From assembly GCA_016765685.1 (NCBI GenBank), contig JAESPR010000052.1, forward strand, positions 1 to 35,077: a DNA stretch of 35,077 nt, given 5' to 3'. The notes under the pieces were generated by a model. That model saw only the letters and a list, made by a program, of their open reading frames with translations. It made no database searches and was not told the origin of the DNA. A program made the position numbers and the translations under genes. Below are positions 1 to 6,239 of the stretch, piece by piece (the first letter of the stretch is position 1; the number at the start of each line of letters is the position of its first letter). The stretch comes from Colwellia sp. Lineage in GTDB: Bacteria > Pseudomonadota > Gammaproteobacteria > Enterobacterales > Alteromonadaceae.

Positions 1-1
1 G

Positions 2-301
2 GTAAATTGGGCACTGCACCTTGACCAAAACAATGAGGAAAACACGCGTAAATATCGCTGTTTACAAGCTTTATTAGAAATAAAATGGGATGATGAACGC
101 ACTTATACTCCTTATTTAACATCGCTTGGCTTAATGTACGGTAAAGAAATGACCGCTACCTGTGTAGACATTGTTGAAGGAAAAATTATTTTTGATGGTC
201 TACATTGCCCTGGATTGAGTCTTGATGGTTTTAAAACTCATGGCAAGTTGCTTGAAGGTTATGAAAAGCTGCAAGCAGCGAAAAGAAGCAATTGGCAGTA
301 A
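2..301 (+). CDS. C-terminal fragment of an unrecognised protein (runs off the left edge)
   Basis: An open frame enters from the left edge and ends at a TAA at 299-301, giving 99 residues without a start codon. The fragment is soluble-looking, with mixed charge, two cysteines and no membrane segment; it ends in a basic Lys/Arg-rich tail. I do not recognise the family. A strong palindromic terminator about 40 bases downstream supports a real gene end here. Codon use resembles the neighbouring genes. Confidence 0.6.
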   Translation, partial: VNWALHLDQNNEENTRKYRCLQALLEIKWDDERTYTPYLTSLGLMYGKEMTATCVDIVEGKIIFDGLHCPGLSLDGFKTHGKLLEGYEKLQAAKRSNWQ

Positions 302-340
302 TACGATATAACGGCTCGTAATAACTAAAATACAGAAAAT

Positions 341-369
341 AAAAAGCCCAAAAATATTTTGGGCTTTTT
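341..369. terminator. Bidirectional intrinsic terminator
   Basis: Arms AAAAAGCCCAAAA (341-353) and TTTTGGGCTTTTT (357-369) pair perfectly around a three-base loop. There is a T-run on both strands. It sits between the plus-strand partial gene and the end of the minus-strand membrane-protein gene, so it can serve both. Confidence 0.85.
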
Positions 370-386
370 AATAAGCAGAGCTAAGG

Positions 387-731
387 TTATTGAATATTTT
401 CCAACTTCCGCCCAACTCTATAGGCTTCAACCACACTTACCAACCAAGTAATCAATAATATCATTAACGCAGGACTGAGCGACTCCATGGTACTAGCCCA
501 TTGCTGATGAACTAGGCTAGTAATACTGGCAAGATCAGCAGCAACTTCACCACTTTGTATTTTTTCAATTATCTCCTGTGCTCTAACCAACAAATCACTA
601 AATAACAAATACAAACCGATACTAGCAAAGCAGAAAAAATAAACCGCTGACAAATACCTTTTTAATAGTAACTGACCCGCACCTGGAAAAATAAAAGCTG
701 AAAACAAAGCCGCTTTTAGTGGTTTTTTCAT
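387..731 (-). CDS. Small integral membrane protein, hypothetical
   Basis: This 114-residue protein has an N-terminal hydrophobic stretch containing a PGAGQ turn (about residues 9-30), a second segment at about 31-47, a polar middle and a third helix at about 88-104. The PGAGQ turn followed by a second helix resembles small TM2/DUF5683-like membrane proteins, but I cannot assign a family firmly. It starts 8 bases after yehS ends on the same strand, so the two are probably cotranscribed and end at the terminator at 341-369. Function is unknown. Confidence 0.7.
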   Translation of the reverse strand: MKKPLKAALFSAFIFPGAGQLLLKRYLSAVYFFCFASIGLYLLFSDLLVRAQEIIEKIQSGEVAADLASITSLVHQQWASTMESLSPALMILLITWLVSVVEAYRVGRKLENIQ

Positions 732-739
732 AATAAATT

Positions 740-1426
740 TTACTTGTTAGACTGCTTATAAATATCTTCAGGTTTAAGCTTCAATACTTTACGTGACGAG
801 TTTTCTTTACTCTTTTTACCGCTACTAGGGTTCACATAAACTGCACTAGCATTTGGCCTTGCACCTTCTATCCACGTTTCTTTATCCTTGCTTTTCCCTT
901 TATAACTACTTTGATTATTATTTGTCGGTTTACTTTGAGGATTATTCTTTTCAATTTTACCTGTTCTGGCAACATGATATTTTTTATCTATCGCTTGCAG
1001 TAAATTACGCAGTACTTGATCTTTACATTCACGATAATGCTTGTGATCCACTTTTCTTGAAAAGGCACTTAGCTCTGGTTTATTCAAGCGAAAATCAACA
1101 CTATCAAGTAATGCAATCAAATCTTCAGCTTTGAGGTTTAACGCTATTTTTAACTTTGTCAGTACAATATTGTTTGTTAGACGCTTTTCAGGTATCGCTT
1201 GTGGACCTTCTTTTTTACCGCGTTTTTCATTAATCAAACCGTTTAAGAATGTTGCTAACTCAACATCTTGGCAAAGAACAAAGTCGGCATCATTGTCTTT
1301 TTTTAACCATTGACTGACTTGCTCTCTGGAGACGCTGGCTCCGGCTGAAGAAAACAAAGCAATCATTTGCTTGTCATTATAGTTAAAGGTATAGCGCAAT
1401 CGGCGCAGCACATCATTATTGTTCAA
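740..1426 (-). CDS. yehS: DUF1456 family protein, YehS-like, with C-terminal extension
   Basis: Residues 1-155 match the E. coli YehS family by recall: an N-terminal NDVLRRLRY, the FLNGLINEKRGK block near residues 61-72, and a second repeat with LTNNIVLTKLKIA and DHKHYREC. Two tandem DUF1456 units are therefore present. The start is a TTG; an AGGA Shine-Dalgarno lies seven bases upstream and the family's N-terminus aligns here, so TTG is preferred over the next Met at residue 20. E. coli YehS is about 156 residues; this one carries roughly 70 more, rich in Asn, Lys and Ser, ending in a charged RKVLKLKPEDIYK segment. Molecular function is not established. Confidence 0.85.
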   Translation of the reverse strand: MNNNDVLRRLRYTFNYNDKQMIALFSSAGASVSREQVSQWLKKDNDADFVLCQDVELATFLNGLINEKRGKKEGPQAIPEKRLTNNIVLTKLKIALNLKAEDLIALLDSVDFRLNKPELSAFSRKVDHKHYRECKDQVLRNLLQAIDKKYHVARTGKIEKNNPQSKPTNNNQSSYKGKSKDKETWIEGARPNASAVYVNPSSGKKSKENSSRKVLKLKPEDIYKQSNK

Positions 1427-1486
1427 AAGAAGATCCTATCAAATTACATTACCGCTATTATACACGCTATACTTAGTGACTAATAC

Positions 1487-1809
1487 CTAGGAAAAATATA
1501 GCAACTTAAGATTAGTGAATACTGCTTTAGAAAAGTGCAAATATTTTCCTGAAGACACCATGTTCTGATAGTTACTTTGATCTAGACACAATAAAGTTTC
1601 ATGAACACCAGCTTCAATATAGACTTTGTAAGATTATCTAACATTTGCTCACAAATTAAGGTCATATGGTATGCCTGAGCGGCTGGCGGTATAGCACCGG
1701 ACTCACAATCGCCAAACAATGGGTATAACTCTTGTTCCTTTAGCAATCGATAACTGCCATGCAAACTTTCATTTAAAGCGGATAAACTGAGCAACCGAGA
1801 AAGGCTGAT
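1487..1809 (-). pseudogene. Remnant of a YbaK/EbsC-type aminoacyl-tRNA deacylase domain, frameshifted
   Basis: The minus strand from 1809 encodes a C-terminal YbaK-like stretch with the diagnostic LFGDCESGAIPPAAQAY motif, then loses frame near 1625-1640. Two bases on (the -1 frame), the homology resumes as VYIEAGVHETLLCLDQSNY and continues to a TAG at 1487-1489. In intact YbaK-domain proteins the DCxxGAIPP and YxEAGxHExL motifs lie in one frame about 25 residues apart, so a single-base deletion explains the break. The N-terminal half is also missing: a TAA stop lies at 1810-1812. Both defects argue that this is a decayed gene. A sequencing error could explain the frameshift but not the truncation. 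The original protein probably hydrolysed mischarged aminoacyl-tRNA or carried a regulatory YbaK domain. Confidence 0.75.
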
Positions 1810-2004
1810 TTAGGACGTAAAAGTACATTTACCACTAGCCCGCAACTCAATGTCTTTATTTACTCATATTGTGCCACTAGAGAGTCTTTTTAGCGAAGAA
1901 TGGACTATTTATTATTATGTTGGTAATTCTAATTAGAACAACTCATACCAATTGCACTAACTAAGTGATCATTTTTACATCGCTTTTCCAGTACACCTAC
2001 CAAG

Positions 2005-2030
2005 AAAAAACGAGCGTTAAGCTCGTTTTT
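2005..2030 (-). terminator. Intrinsic terminator of the HvfA-like gene
   Basis: CGAGC (2011-2015) and GCTCG (2021-2025) pair around a five-base loop and are flanked by A6 and T5 runs. Read on the minus strand the hairpin ends in a T6 run, about 40 bases past the stop of the Cys-rich gene. Confidence 0.85.
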
Positions 2031-2066
2031 GATGATGATAATTTGATACGTTGCTAGCTTAATGAA

Positions 2067-2516
2067 TTAGCCACCACATTTCTTGCTTTTACCTTTGCCT
2101 TCGCCACATTTTCCTTCACCACACTTGCCTTTGGCTTTAGCTTTCATTTTGCCTTCGCCACATTTCCCTTCACCACATTTGCCTTTGGCTTTAGCTTTCA
2201 TTTTGCCTTCGCCACATTTCCCTTCACCACATTTGCCTTTGGCTTTAGCTTTCATTTTGCCTTCGCCACATTTTCCTTCACCACACTTGCCTTTGGCTTT
2301 AGCTTTGCCTTCGCCGCATTTTCCTTCACCACACTTGCCTTTGGCTTTAGCTTTTCCTTCACCACATTTGCCATCTTTAGCATCATCGGCGACAAAGGCC
2401 ACTAAGTCTTGAGCCGCAAATGGGTTCGTTTCTGCTTTAGCAATATTACTGGTAAAAATAGAGAACGCTAATAAGCCCATAACAGCAGCTAAACTAGTTT
2501 TTTTAAGTAGATTCAT
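2067..2516 (-). CDS. HvfA-family RiPP metallophore precursor, Cys-rich repeat protein
   Basis: This 149-residue precursor has a Sec signal peptide (about 1-28, ending AKA before Glu29) followed by the NPFAAQDL segment that recurs just after the signal in HvfA-type proteins. The rest is low complexity: eleven GKCGEG motifs plus a terminal KKCGG, 12 cysteines in all, spaced by Lys/Ala/Met linkers. In known HvfA and bufferin systems an MNIO enzyme (DUF692) with a DUF2063-type partner converts EGKCG cysteines to oxazolone/thioamide, giving a periplasmic copper-binding peptide. No such maturation genes lie in this window, so the precursor is orphan locally. A GGAAAGG Shine-Dalgarno precedes the ATG. 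Most HvfA proteins I recall have only a few EGKCG units, so this copy is expanded. Family assignment is from recalled motif similarity; copper binding is inferred. Confidence 0.8.
   Translation of the reverse strand: MNLLKKTSLAAVMGLLAFSIFTSNIAKAETNPFAAQDLVAFVADDAKDGKCGEGKAKAKGKCGEGKCGEGKAKAKGKCGEGKCGEGKMKAKAKGKCGEGKCGEGKMKAKAKGKCGEGKCGEGKMKAKAKGKCGEGKCGEGKGKSKKCGG
2080..2370 (-). repeat. In-frame tandem repeat tract, 54-bp units, inside the HvfA-like gene
   Basis: The Met codons opening successive MKAKAK linkers fall at 2145-2147, 2199-2201 and 2253-2255, exactly 54 bases (18 codons) apart. Two shorter degenerate units lie upstream in the gene. The units are near-identical at DNA level with scattered silent differences, so copy number could change by slippage or recombination without a frameshift. 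Confidence 0.9.
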
Positions 2517-2823
2517 GACACCTTTCCTTTATTATTAAATGGTTCAAACTTGTATTACATTGTATTAGTTATATGACTTTTTAGATAGACCATCAAGCCT
2601 TAATTAAAATTTCACAATAACACAGATTTTTACATACACGCTCCTTACCATCAGGATAATATGCGTCCTGCGTTTTGCTAATAAGTAACATAAAGTTAAA
2701 TCTTTGAATCTTTGATGTTTGCTAATCTTTGATGTTTGTTTTAATACTCTATGAAGTGTCACCGTTGCAGCAAGCACCAAGTCTGCGTGAAAAAACGCTG
2801 AAATAAAAGAAAGTGTTCACGTA

Positions 2824-2845
2824 TTTTCATCATGGATGATGAAAA
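2824..2845. repeat. Perfect palindrome, 10-bp arms around GG
   Basis: TTTTCATCAT and ATGATGAAAA flank a central GG. A second palindrome with the same ATGGAT centre, GTGCAT-GG-ATGCAC, follows at 2856-2869, and a third short one, CCAT-GG-ATGG, lies near 3131-3140. Confidence 0.8.
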
Positions 2846-2940
2846 AAGCGATGTAGTGCATGGATGCACGTTCTTCGCTGTTACGTCGAAAACACTTGAG
2901 TGAATGAAAGTTCACGTTTTGATCGCAGCGACGCGGGAGT

Positions 2941-2972
2941 CAAGAGGGGGTTCGTCGTTTAACCCCTTCTTG
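2941..2972. repeat. Long hairpin inside the repeat island
   Basis: CAAGAGGGGGTT (2941-2952) pairs with AACCCCTTCTTG (2961-2972) around an eight-base loop: 12 pairs including one G-U. It is followed at 2978-2991 by GTCGC-CACC-GCGAC. There is no T-run, so it is not a standard terminator. Confidence 0.75.
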
Positions 2973-3293
2973 GTGCTGTCGCCACCGCGACGCCAAGCAG
3001 AAAGTCAAACTCCAGACGCCGCTAATGTTACTCGTAGATGGGTGAGGCGTAGCCGCTAGGATGCTAATAAGGTACTTCCTGTACCGTCTGTTATATCCCT
3101 ATAACGTCATGGCACCGCGACATACGACCGCCATGGATGGTGGAAGTTCAGTTTTTGCAGGAGCAAAAAACTGTCCGTTCATCCTGAACATACACGCTCC
3201 TTGCCATCAGGAAAATATGCATCCTGCATTCTCTAATAAGCTGCGTCCATGCAGCGTCATGGCACCGCGACATACCGTTCATCCTGAACATAA

Positions 3294-3330
3294 AAAAACC
3301 AGCATTCCTATTAAAGAATAACTGGTTTTT
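3294..3330 (-). terminator. Intrinsic terminator of the TonB operon
   Basis: AAAAACCAG (3294-3302) pairs with CTGGTTTTT (3322-3330); the loop holds a further TATT/AATA pairing (3309-3312 with 3317-3320). On the minus strand it ends in a T-run about 50 bases past the TPR gene, closing the six-gene operon. Confidence 0.8.
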
Positions 3331-3381
3331 ACTAAGTTCCTTGTTGCTACGAAGTAGCTTTAATAAAGTTGCATAGCAAAT

Positions 3382-4677
3382 TTATATTGAAACTTTTTTT
3401 CGTCTAGCGGTATCAGCAATAAAACCTTTCCAACCTTTAGCTGCTTTACGCGACTTAGGATCTTTCATAGCTTTATTAATAGCAACATAGGCTTTTTTGT
3501 ATTTCTCAAGATAAAAATAAGACTCAGCAATACTCATATGTATGCGCCCCTTATTTTTAATACCCAATTCTAACGCTTTTCTCAACGCAGAAATCGCTTT
3601 AGCAAATTGCTCATCTTGCTTTAACAACATACCTTGCTTACGATAATGCTTAGCTGCATTAGTCATCTTAGCTAGCTCACCGTAATACTTGGCGGCCTTA
3701 TCAACATGCTGAGCAGCATGCCAAGCATTAGCTAAAATTGAGATATTTCTATCATCTCGTTTAACCAAACCTGAGGCAATATGCTTTTCTAATAATTTAG
3801 CCGCTTTATGAGGGGCTTCACTAGAAGAATACAAGTTAGCTAATGTTTTAATTTGAGACTCTTTGTCAAGAAAACCTTGCTTGTAAGCCAAATCAAGCGT
3901 TTGCACCGCTTTATCATAATTTTCCACTAATAAATAAAACATTGGTAGCTGTGTCCACCAAACTTTATTTTCAGGAAAAACTAAGATAACCGTCTCAAGC
4001 ACATCAATCGCTTCTTTATATTTTTTACGTTCATAATAAGAAGTGAGTTTTTGAGAATATGGGTTTTGATTTGGTTTGTCACCAAACGAAGCAATCGCTT
4101 TGTCCGCTGATACAATCATTTTATCTAACTGTTTTAACTCGTAATATGCTTGACCTATTTTAATCCAAGTATTACCGTCATCTTTGCCAGTGAACTCCAT
4201 CCAAGTATAAAAATTAGCTAAAGCATTTTTATAGTCTTTGGCTTGCATTTGCAAATCACCCAACAACTTCAAAGCTTCACCGTGATCAACTTCATTCAAG
4301 ATATCTGGAGCTATTGCTATTTTTAAATACTTAATAGCATCTTGCTCTTGATTACCTTTAGTGGCGTGCATCACTGCAATAAAACGGGCAACATAAGCTT
4401 TGTCATAATCTTTCTTAGCATTGATATCTTTTAAGATGACTAAAGCGCCATCAATATCATCCAAAGTATAAGCATCAAAAGCTTTTTGCACTTTTTTACC
4501 AACAGTTTGACCAACAAGCCTAGTAGGGCGTTTCTTTTTCTCTTCTTTAGCGCCAGCAGCCATGGCATTATCTGCAAAAGGCACTTGAGCAACTAAGAGT
4601 GAAGCGATAACAACTAAAGAAGCTGATACTTTCCTAAAGATAGATAGTTTAAAAGAAATGTTTTTATTAAAAACCAT
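3382..4677 (-). CDS. TPR-repeat protein of the TonB2-type operon
   Basis: This 431-residue exported protein has a long N-terminal signal region (about 1-41, hydrophobic at 15-35, cleavage likely near NAMAAG). The remainder is helical and built of degenerate tetratricopeptide repeats, for example around residues 130-165, 166-195, 215-245 and 355-425. It is the last gene of the operon, two bases after tonB. TPR proteins occupy this position in the DUF3450-ttpC-exbB-exbD-tonB clusters of Vibrio, Shewanella and Colwellia relatives, where they are thought to assist the energy-transducing complex in the periplasm. No catalytic motif is visible. The role is inferred from position and repeat architecture. 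Confidence 0.85.
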   Translation of the reverse strand: MVFNKNISFKLSIFRKVSASLVVIASLLVAQVPFADNAMAAGAKEEKKKRPTRLVGQTVGKKVQKAFDAYTLDDIDGALVILKDINAKKDYDKAYVARFIAVMHATKGNQEQDAIKYLKIAIAPDILNEVDHGEALKLLGDLQMQAKDYKNALANFYTWMEFTGKDDGNTWIKIGQAYYELKQLDKMIVSADKAIASFGDKPNQNPYSQKLTSYYERKKYKEAIDVLETVILVFPENKVWWTQLPMFYLLVENYDKAVQTLDLAYKQGFLDKESQIKTLANLYSSSEAPHKAAKLLEKHIASGLVKRDDRNISILANAWHAAQHVDKAAKYYGELAKMTNAAKHYRKQGMLLKQDEQFAKAISALRKALELGIKNKGRIHMSIAESYFYLEKYKKAYVAINKAMKDPKSRKAAKGWKGFIADTARRKKVSI

Positions 4678-4679
4678 TA

Positions 4680-5294
4680 CTAACCCCCGTCCATTTTAAA
4701 GTCTAATTGAACCGTTAAACCCGGTTGTTTCATCGCTTTGCCATCAACAACTTTTGGTCTGTATTTCCACTTCCTCAACGCACGTCTGGCTTCTTTATCA
4801 AAAATACGCTTAGGTTTAGCTTCGATTACTTTAACATCGATAACACCACCAATTTCATTGATAGTAAAAGAAAGTCTAACCCAACCTTCTTTGCCATCAC
4901 GCGCTGCTTGAATAGGGTATTTAGGCTCTATTCGCACAATTGGCGTTGCATCACCATCACGTCCAAAACCAGCACCTGGAGCAGATAAACCAGTTGACGC
5001 ACCCGATAACTGAATACCCGGCATATTAAACTGCAAACCACCAGTGTCATTATTTGATTCTGGCTCAGGAGCCTGTTGCTTTGGTGGCGCTTTTGGCGGC
5101 GGCGGCGGCGGCGGCGGAACACGCGTACGTGTTTCTGCAGACGACTTTGGCGGCGTAGTATTTACCTCTACGGTTATATTCTCTTGTGCCTCATCCTTGC
5201 TTCTATCACCTGTAGAGACAAGAAAAGCCATAAAAGCAAATAAACCGAAGGTAACCACAGCGCCTAGTAGTATTGAAACTAAAAAGCGTTTCAT
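4680..5294 (-). CDS. tonB2: TonB family energy transducer (TonB2 type)
   Basis: The 204-residue protein has an N-terminal signal-anchor helix (about 4-27), a proline-rich periplasmic spacer with eight consecutive prolines (about residues 60-67) and a C-terminal TonB domain (about 115-200). That domain carries the canonical IVRIEPKYP start, the GWVRLSFTI strand, and FDKEARRALRKWKYRP. It lacks the long periplasm-spanning Pro-Lys/Glu-Pro region of E. coli TonB, as is usual for TonB2 proteins, which work with TtpC. It would couple the inner-membrane proton gradient, through ExbB/ExbD/TtpC, to outer-membrane TonB-dependent receptors; no receptor gene is in the window. It lies three bases after exbD. 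Confidence 0.93.
   Translation of the reverse strand: MKRFLVSILLGAVVTFGLFAFMAFLVSTGDRSKDEAQENITVEVNTTPPKSSAETRTRVPPPPPPPPKAPPKQQAPEPESNNDTGGLQFNMPGIQLSGASTGLSAPGAGFGRDGDATPIVRIEPKYPIQAARDGKEGWVRLSFTINEIGGVIDVKVIEAKPKRIFDKEARRALRKWKYRPKVVDGKAMKQPGLTVQLDFKMDGG
5095..5117 (-). repeat. CCG trinucleotide run encoding poly-proline in TonB
   Basis: On the plus strand this is seven GGC units plus GG; on the coding strand it is seven CCG codons followed by CCA, giving Pro8. It is a perfect microsatellite in an otherwise AT-rich gene, so spacer length could vary by single codons. Confidence 0.85.
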
Positions 5295-5297
5295 ATT

Positions 5298-5702
5298 CTA
5301 CCCCTTCGCTGCAGCAATGGATATTCTAAGACCACTTCCTGCTTCTTTGATTGCATCCATCACCTTAACAACTACGCCATGTTTAGCGTCTTTGTCTGCT
5401 TGGATAATAACAACATCGGTTGGTTGTTCAGCAAGTAATTTTTCAATCCTTGCGCCAACACGTTCGATGTCAACACGGCCTTTATCTAACCAAATTTCAC
5501 CGTTATCTTTAATTGCAATAAAAATATTAGCGTTTTTCTGCTTAGTTTGTTGTGCCGCTTTGGGTTTGTTTACTTCAATACCGGCTTCTTTAACAAAAGA
5601 AGTAGTTACAATGAAGAAGATCAGCATGATAAATACGATGTCGAGCATCGGTGTCATATCAATTACCGCTTCTTCGTCCTCACGAATCTTTTTACGTGTC
5701 AT
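5298..5702 (-). CDS. exbD2: ExbD/TolR family proton-channel subunit
   Basis: This 134-residue protein has a short cytoplasmic N-terminus, one transmembrane helix (about 20-40) opened by the family motif IDMTPMLDIVF, and a periplasmic domain (about 43-134). Asp21 corresponds to the proton-carrying aspartate of ExbD/TolR. It lies between exbB and tonB, 12 bases after exbB and three before tonB, so it belongs to the same energizing complex. Length and motif order are normal for ExbD. TolR is excluded mainly by the TonB context rather than by sequence alone. Confidence 0.93.
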   Translation of the reverse strand: MTRKKIREDEEAVIDMTPMLDIVFIMLIFFIVTTSFVKEAGIEVNKPKAAQQTKQKNANIFIAIKDNGEIWLDKGRVDIERVGARIEKLLAEQPTDVVIIQADKDAKHGVVVKVMDAIKEAGSGLRISIAAAKG

Positions 5703-5714
5703 GAAAATATCTCT

Positions 5715-6239
5715 CTAGTGATGAGGTAAACTGTCAACCAGTTTAGCCTTTGCTAGTTTAATTTGAACGTCTAATCTTGAACTAAAAAACACACCAGACA
5801 GTGCCGCTACCATACCCGCCATTGTCGGAATTGTAGCTTGCGATATACCTGCGGCCATTAAACGCGGGTTACCTGTACCTTGTTGTGCCATAGTTTCAAA
5901 CACACCAATCATACCGGTTACTGTGCCCAGTAAGCCAATAAGAGGGCACATAGCCACTAAGGTTTTAATGGTGATCATGCGTTGTTCAAGTAATTCATTT
6001 GCTTCGGAAATCCAAGTCTCTCTAATTCGATGTGCATACCAAGACGTAGTGTCTGTGCGTGCATCCCAACGAGCAATGATATCTTTTTTCATTGTTGGGT
6101 AGACCGATGATAAGAACCAATAACGCTCTATCATCATAATCCACATCAAGAAGAGTGCGAAGGCAACAACGTAAAGTACGTTACCGCCAGTCGCAATAAA
6201 ACCCCTGACAGATTCCCAAAGCTCTATCAGGAATAACAT
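5715..6239 (-). CDS. exbB2: ExbB family proton-channel protein (ExbB2)
   Basis: This 174-residue MotA/TolQ/ExbB domain protein has three predicted membrane helices (about 20-43, 93-117 and 133-156). The conserved core is visible: PLIGLLGTVTGMIGVF near residues 98-113, then GNPRLMAAGISQA and TIPTMAGMVAALSG. It forms the inner-membrane proton channel with ExbD and powers TonB. Its ATG overlaps the ttpC stop as TAATG, which suggests translational coupling. The short form without a long N-terminal domain is the usual ExbB2 partner of TtpC. Confidence 0.92.
   Translation of the reverse strand: MLFLIELWESVRGFIATGGNVLYVVAFALFLMWIMMIERYWFLSSVYPTMKKDIIARWDARTDTTSWYAHRIRETWISEANELLEQRMITIKTLVAMCPLIGLLGTVTGMIGVFETMAQQGTGNPRLMAAGISQATIPTMAGMVAALSGVFFSSRLDVQIKLAKAKLVDSLPHH

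Larger units (their letters stand above)
2517..3293. repeat. Non-coding island of direct repeats and hairpins
   Basis: No convincing gene is present. A 54-bp element at 2632-2685 recurs imperfectly at 3188-3240. A 21-bp element starting CGTCATGGCACC is identical at 3105-3125 and 3255-3275. An 18-bp element containing the palindrome GTTCATCCTGAAC recurs at 3175-3192 and 3275-3292. Several hairpins lie between: 2824-2845, 2856-2869, 2941-2972, 2978-2991 and 3149-3173. The local composition is clearly more GC-rich than the flanks. This looks like mosaic interspersed repeat DNA of the REP or MITE kind, or a structured RNA; I cannot say which. Confidence 0.7.

Noticed and set aside
853..1313. Two plus-strand open frames (93 and 60 residues)
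   Set aside because: They are antisense to yehS, have no ribosome site and no recognisable protein pattern.
1946..1972. Possible end of an interspersed repeat (CATACCAATTGC followed by AAGTGATCA)
   Set aside because: It resembles sequences I recall from other Alteromonadales intergenic regions, but no second copy is visible in this window, so I cannot support it.
2080..2370. Regularly spaced repeats resembling a CRISPR array
   Set aside because: The period is in frame with a signal-peptide protein, units are adjacent without unique spacers, and no cas genes are present.
2083..2412. Plus-strand 109-residue open frame of Pro/Ser/His/Leu repeats
   Set aside because: It is the antisense shadow of the repetitive Cys-rich gene; the repeat keeps the opposite frame open. 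It has no Shine-Dalgarno or family resemblance.
3061..3321. Plus-strand 86-residue open frame in the repeat island
   Set aside because: Its sequence is made of the duplicated repeat elements (the same PRHT and HPE segments occur twice), and it reads through a terminator; it is repeat DNA rather than a gene.
5044..5718. Plus-strand 224-residue open frame across tonB and exbD
   Set aside because: It is antisense to two well-supported genes, with a poly-Gly run produced by the CCG microsatellite.
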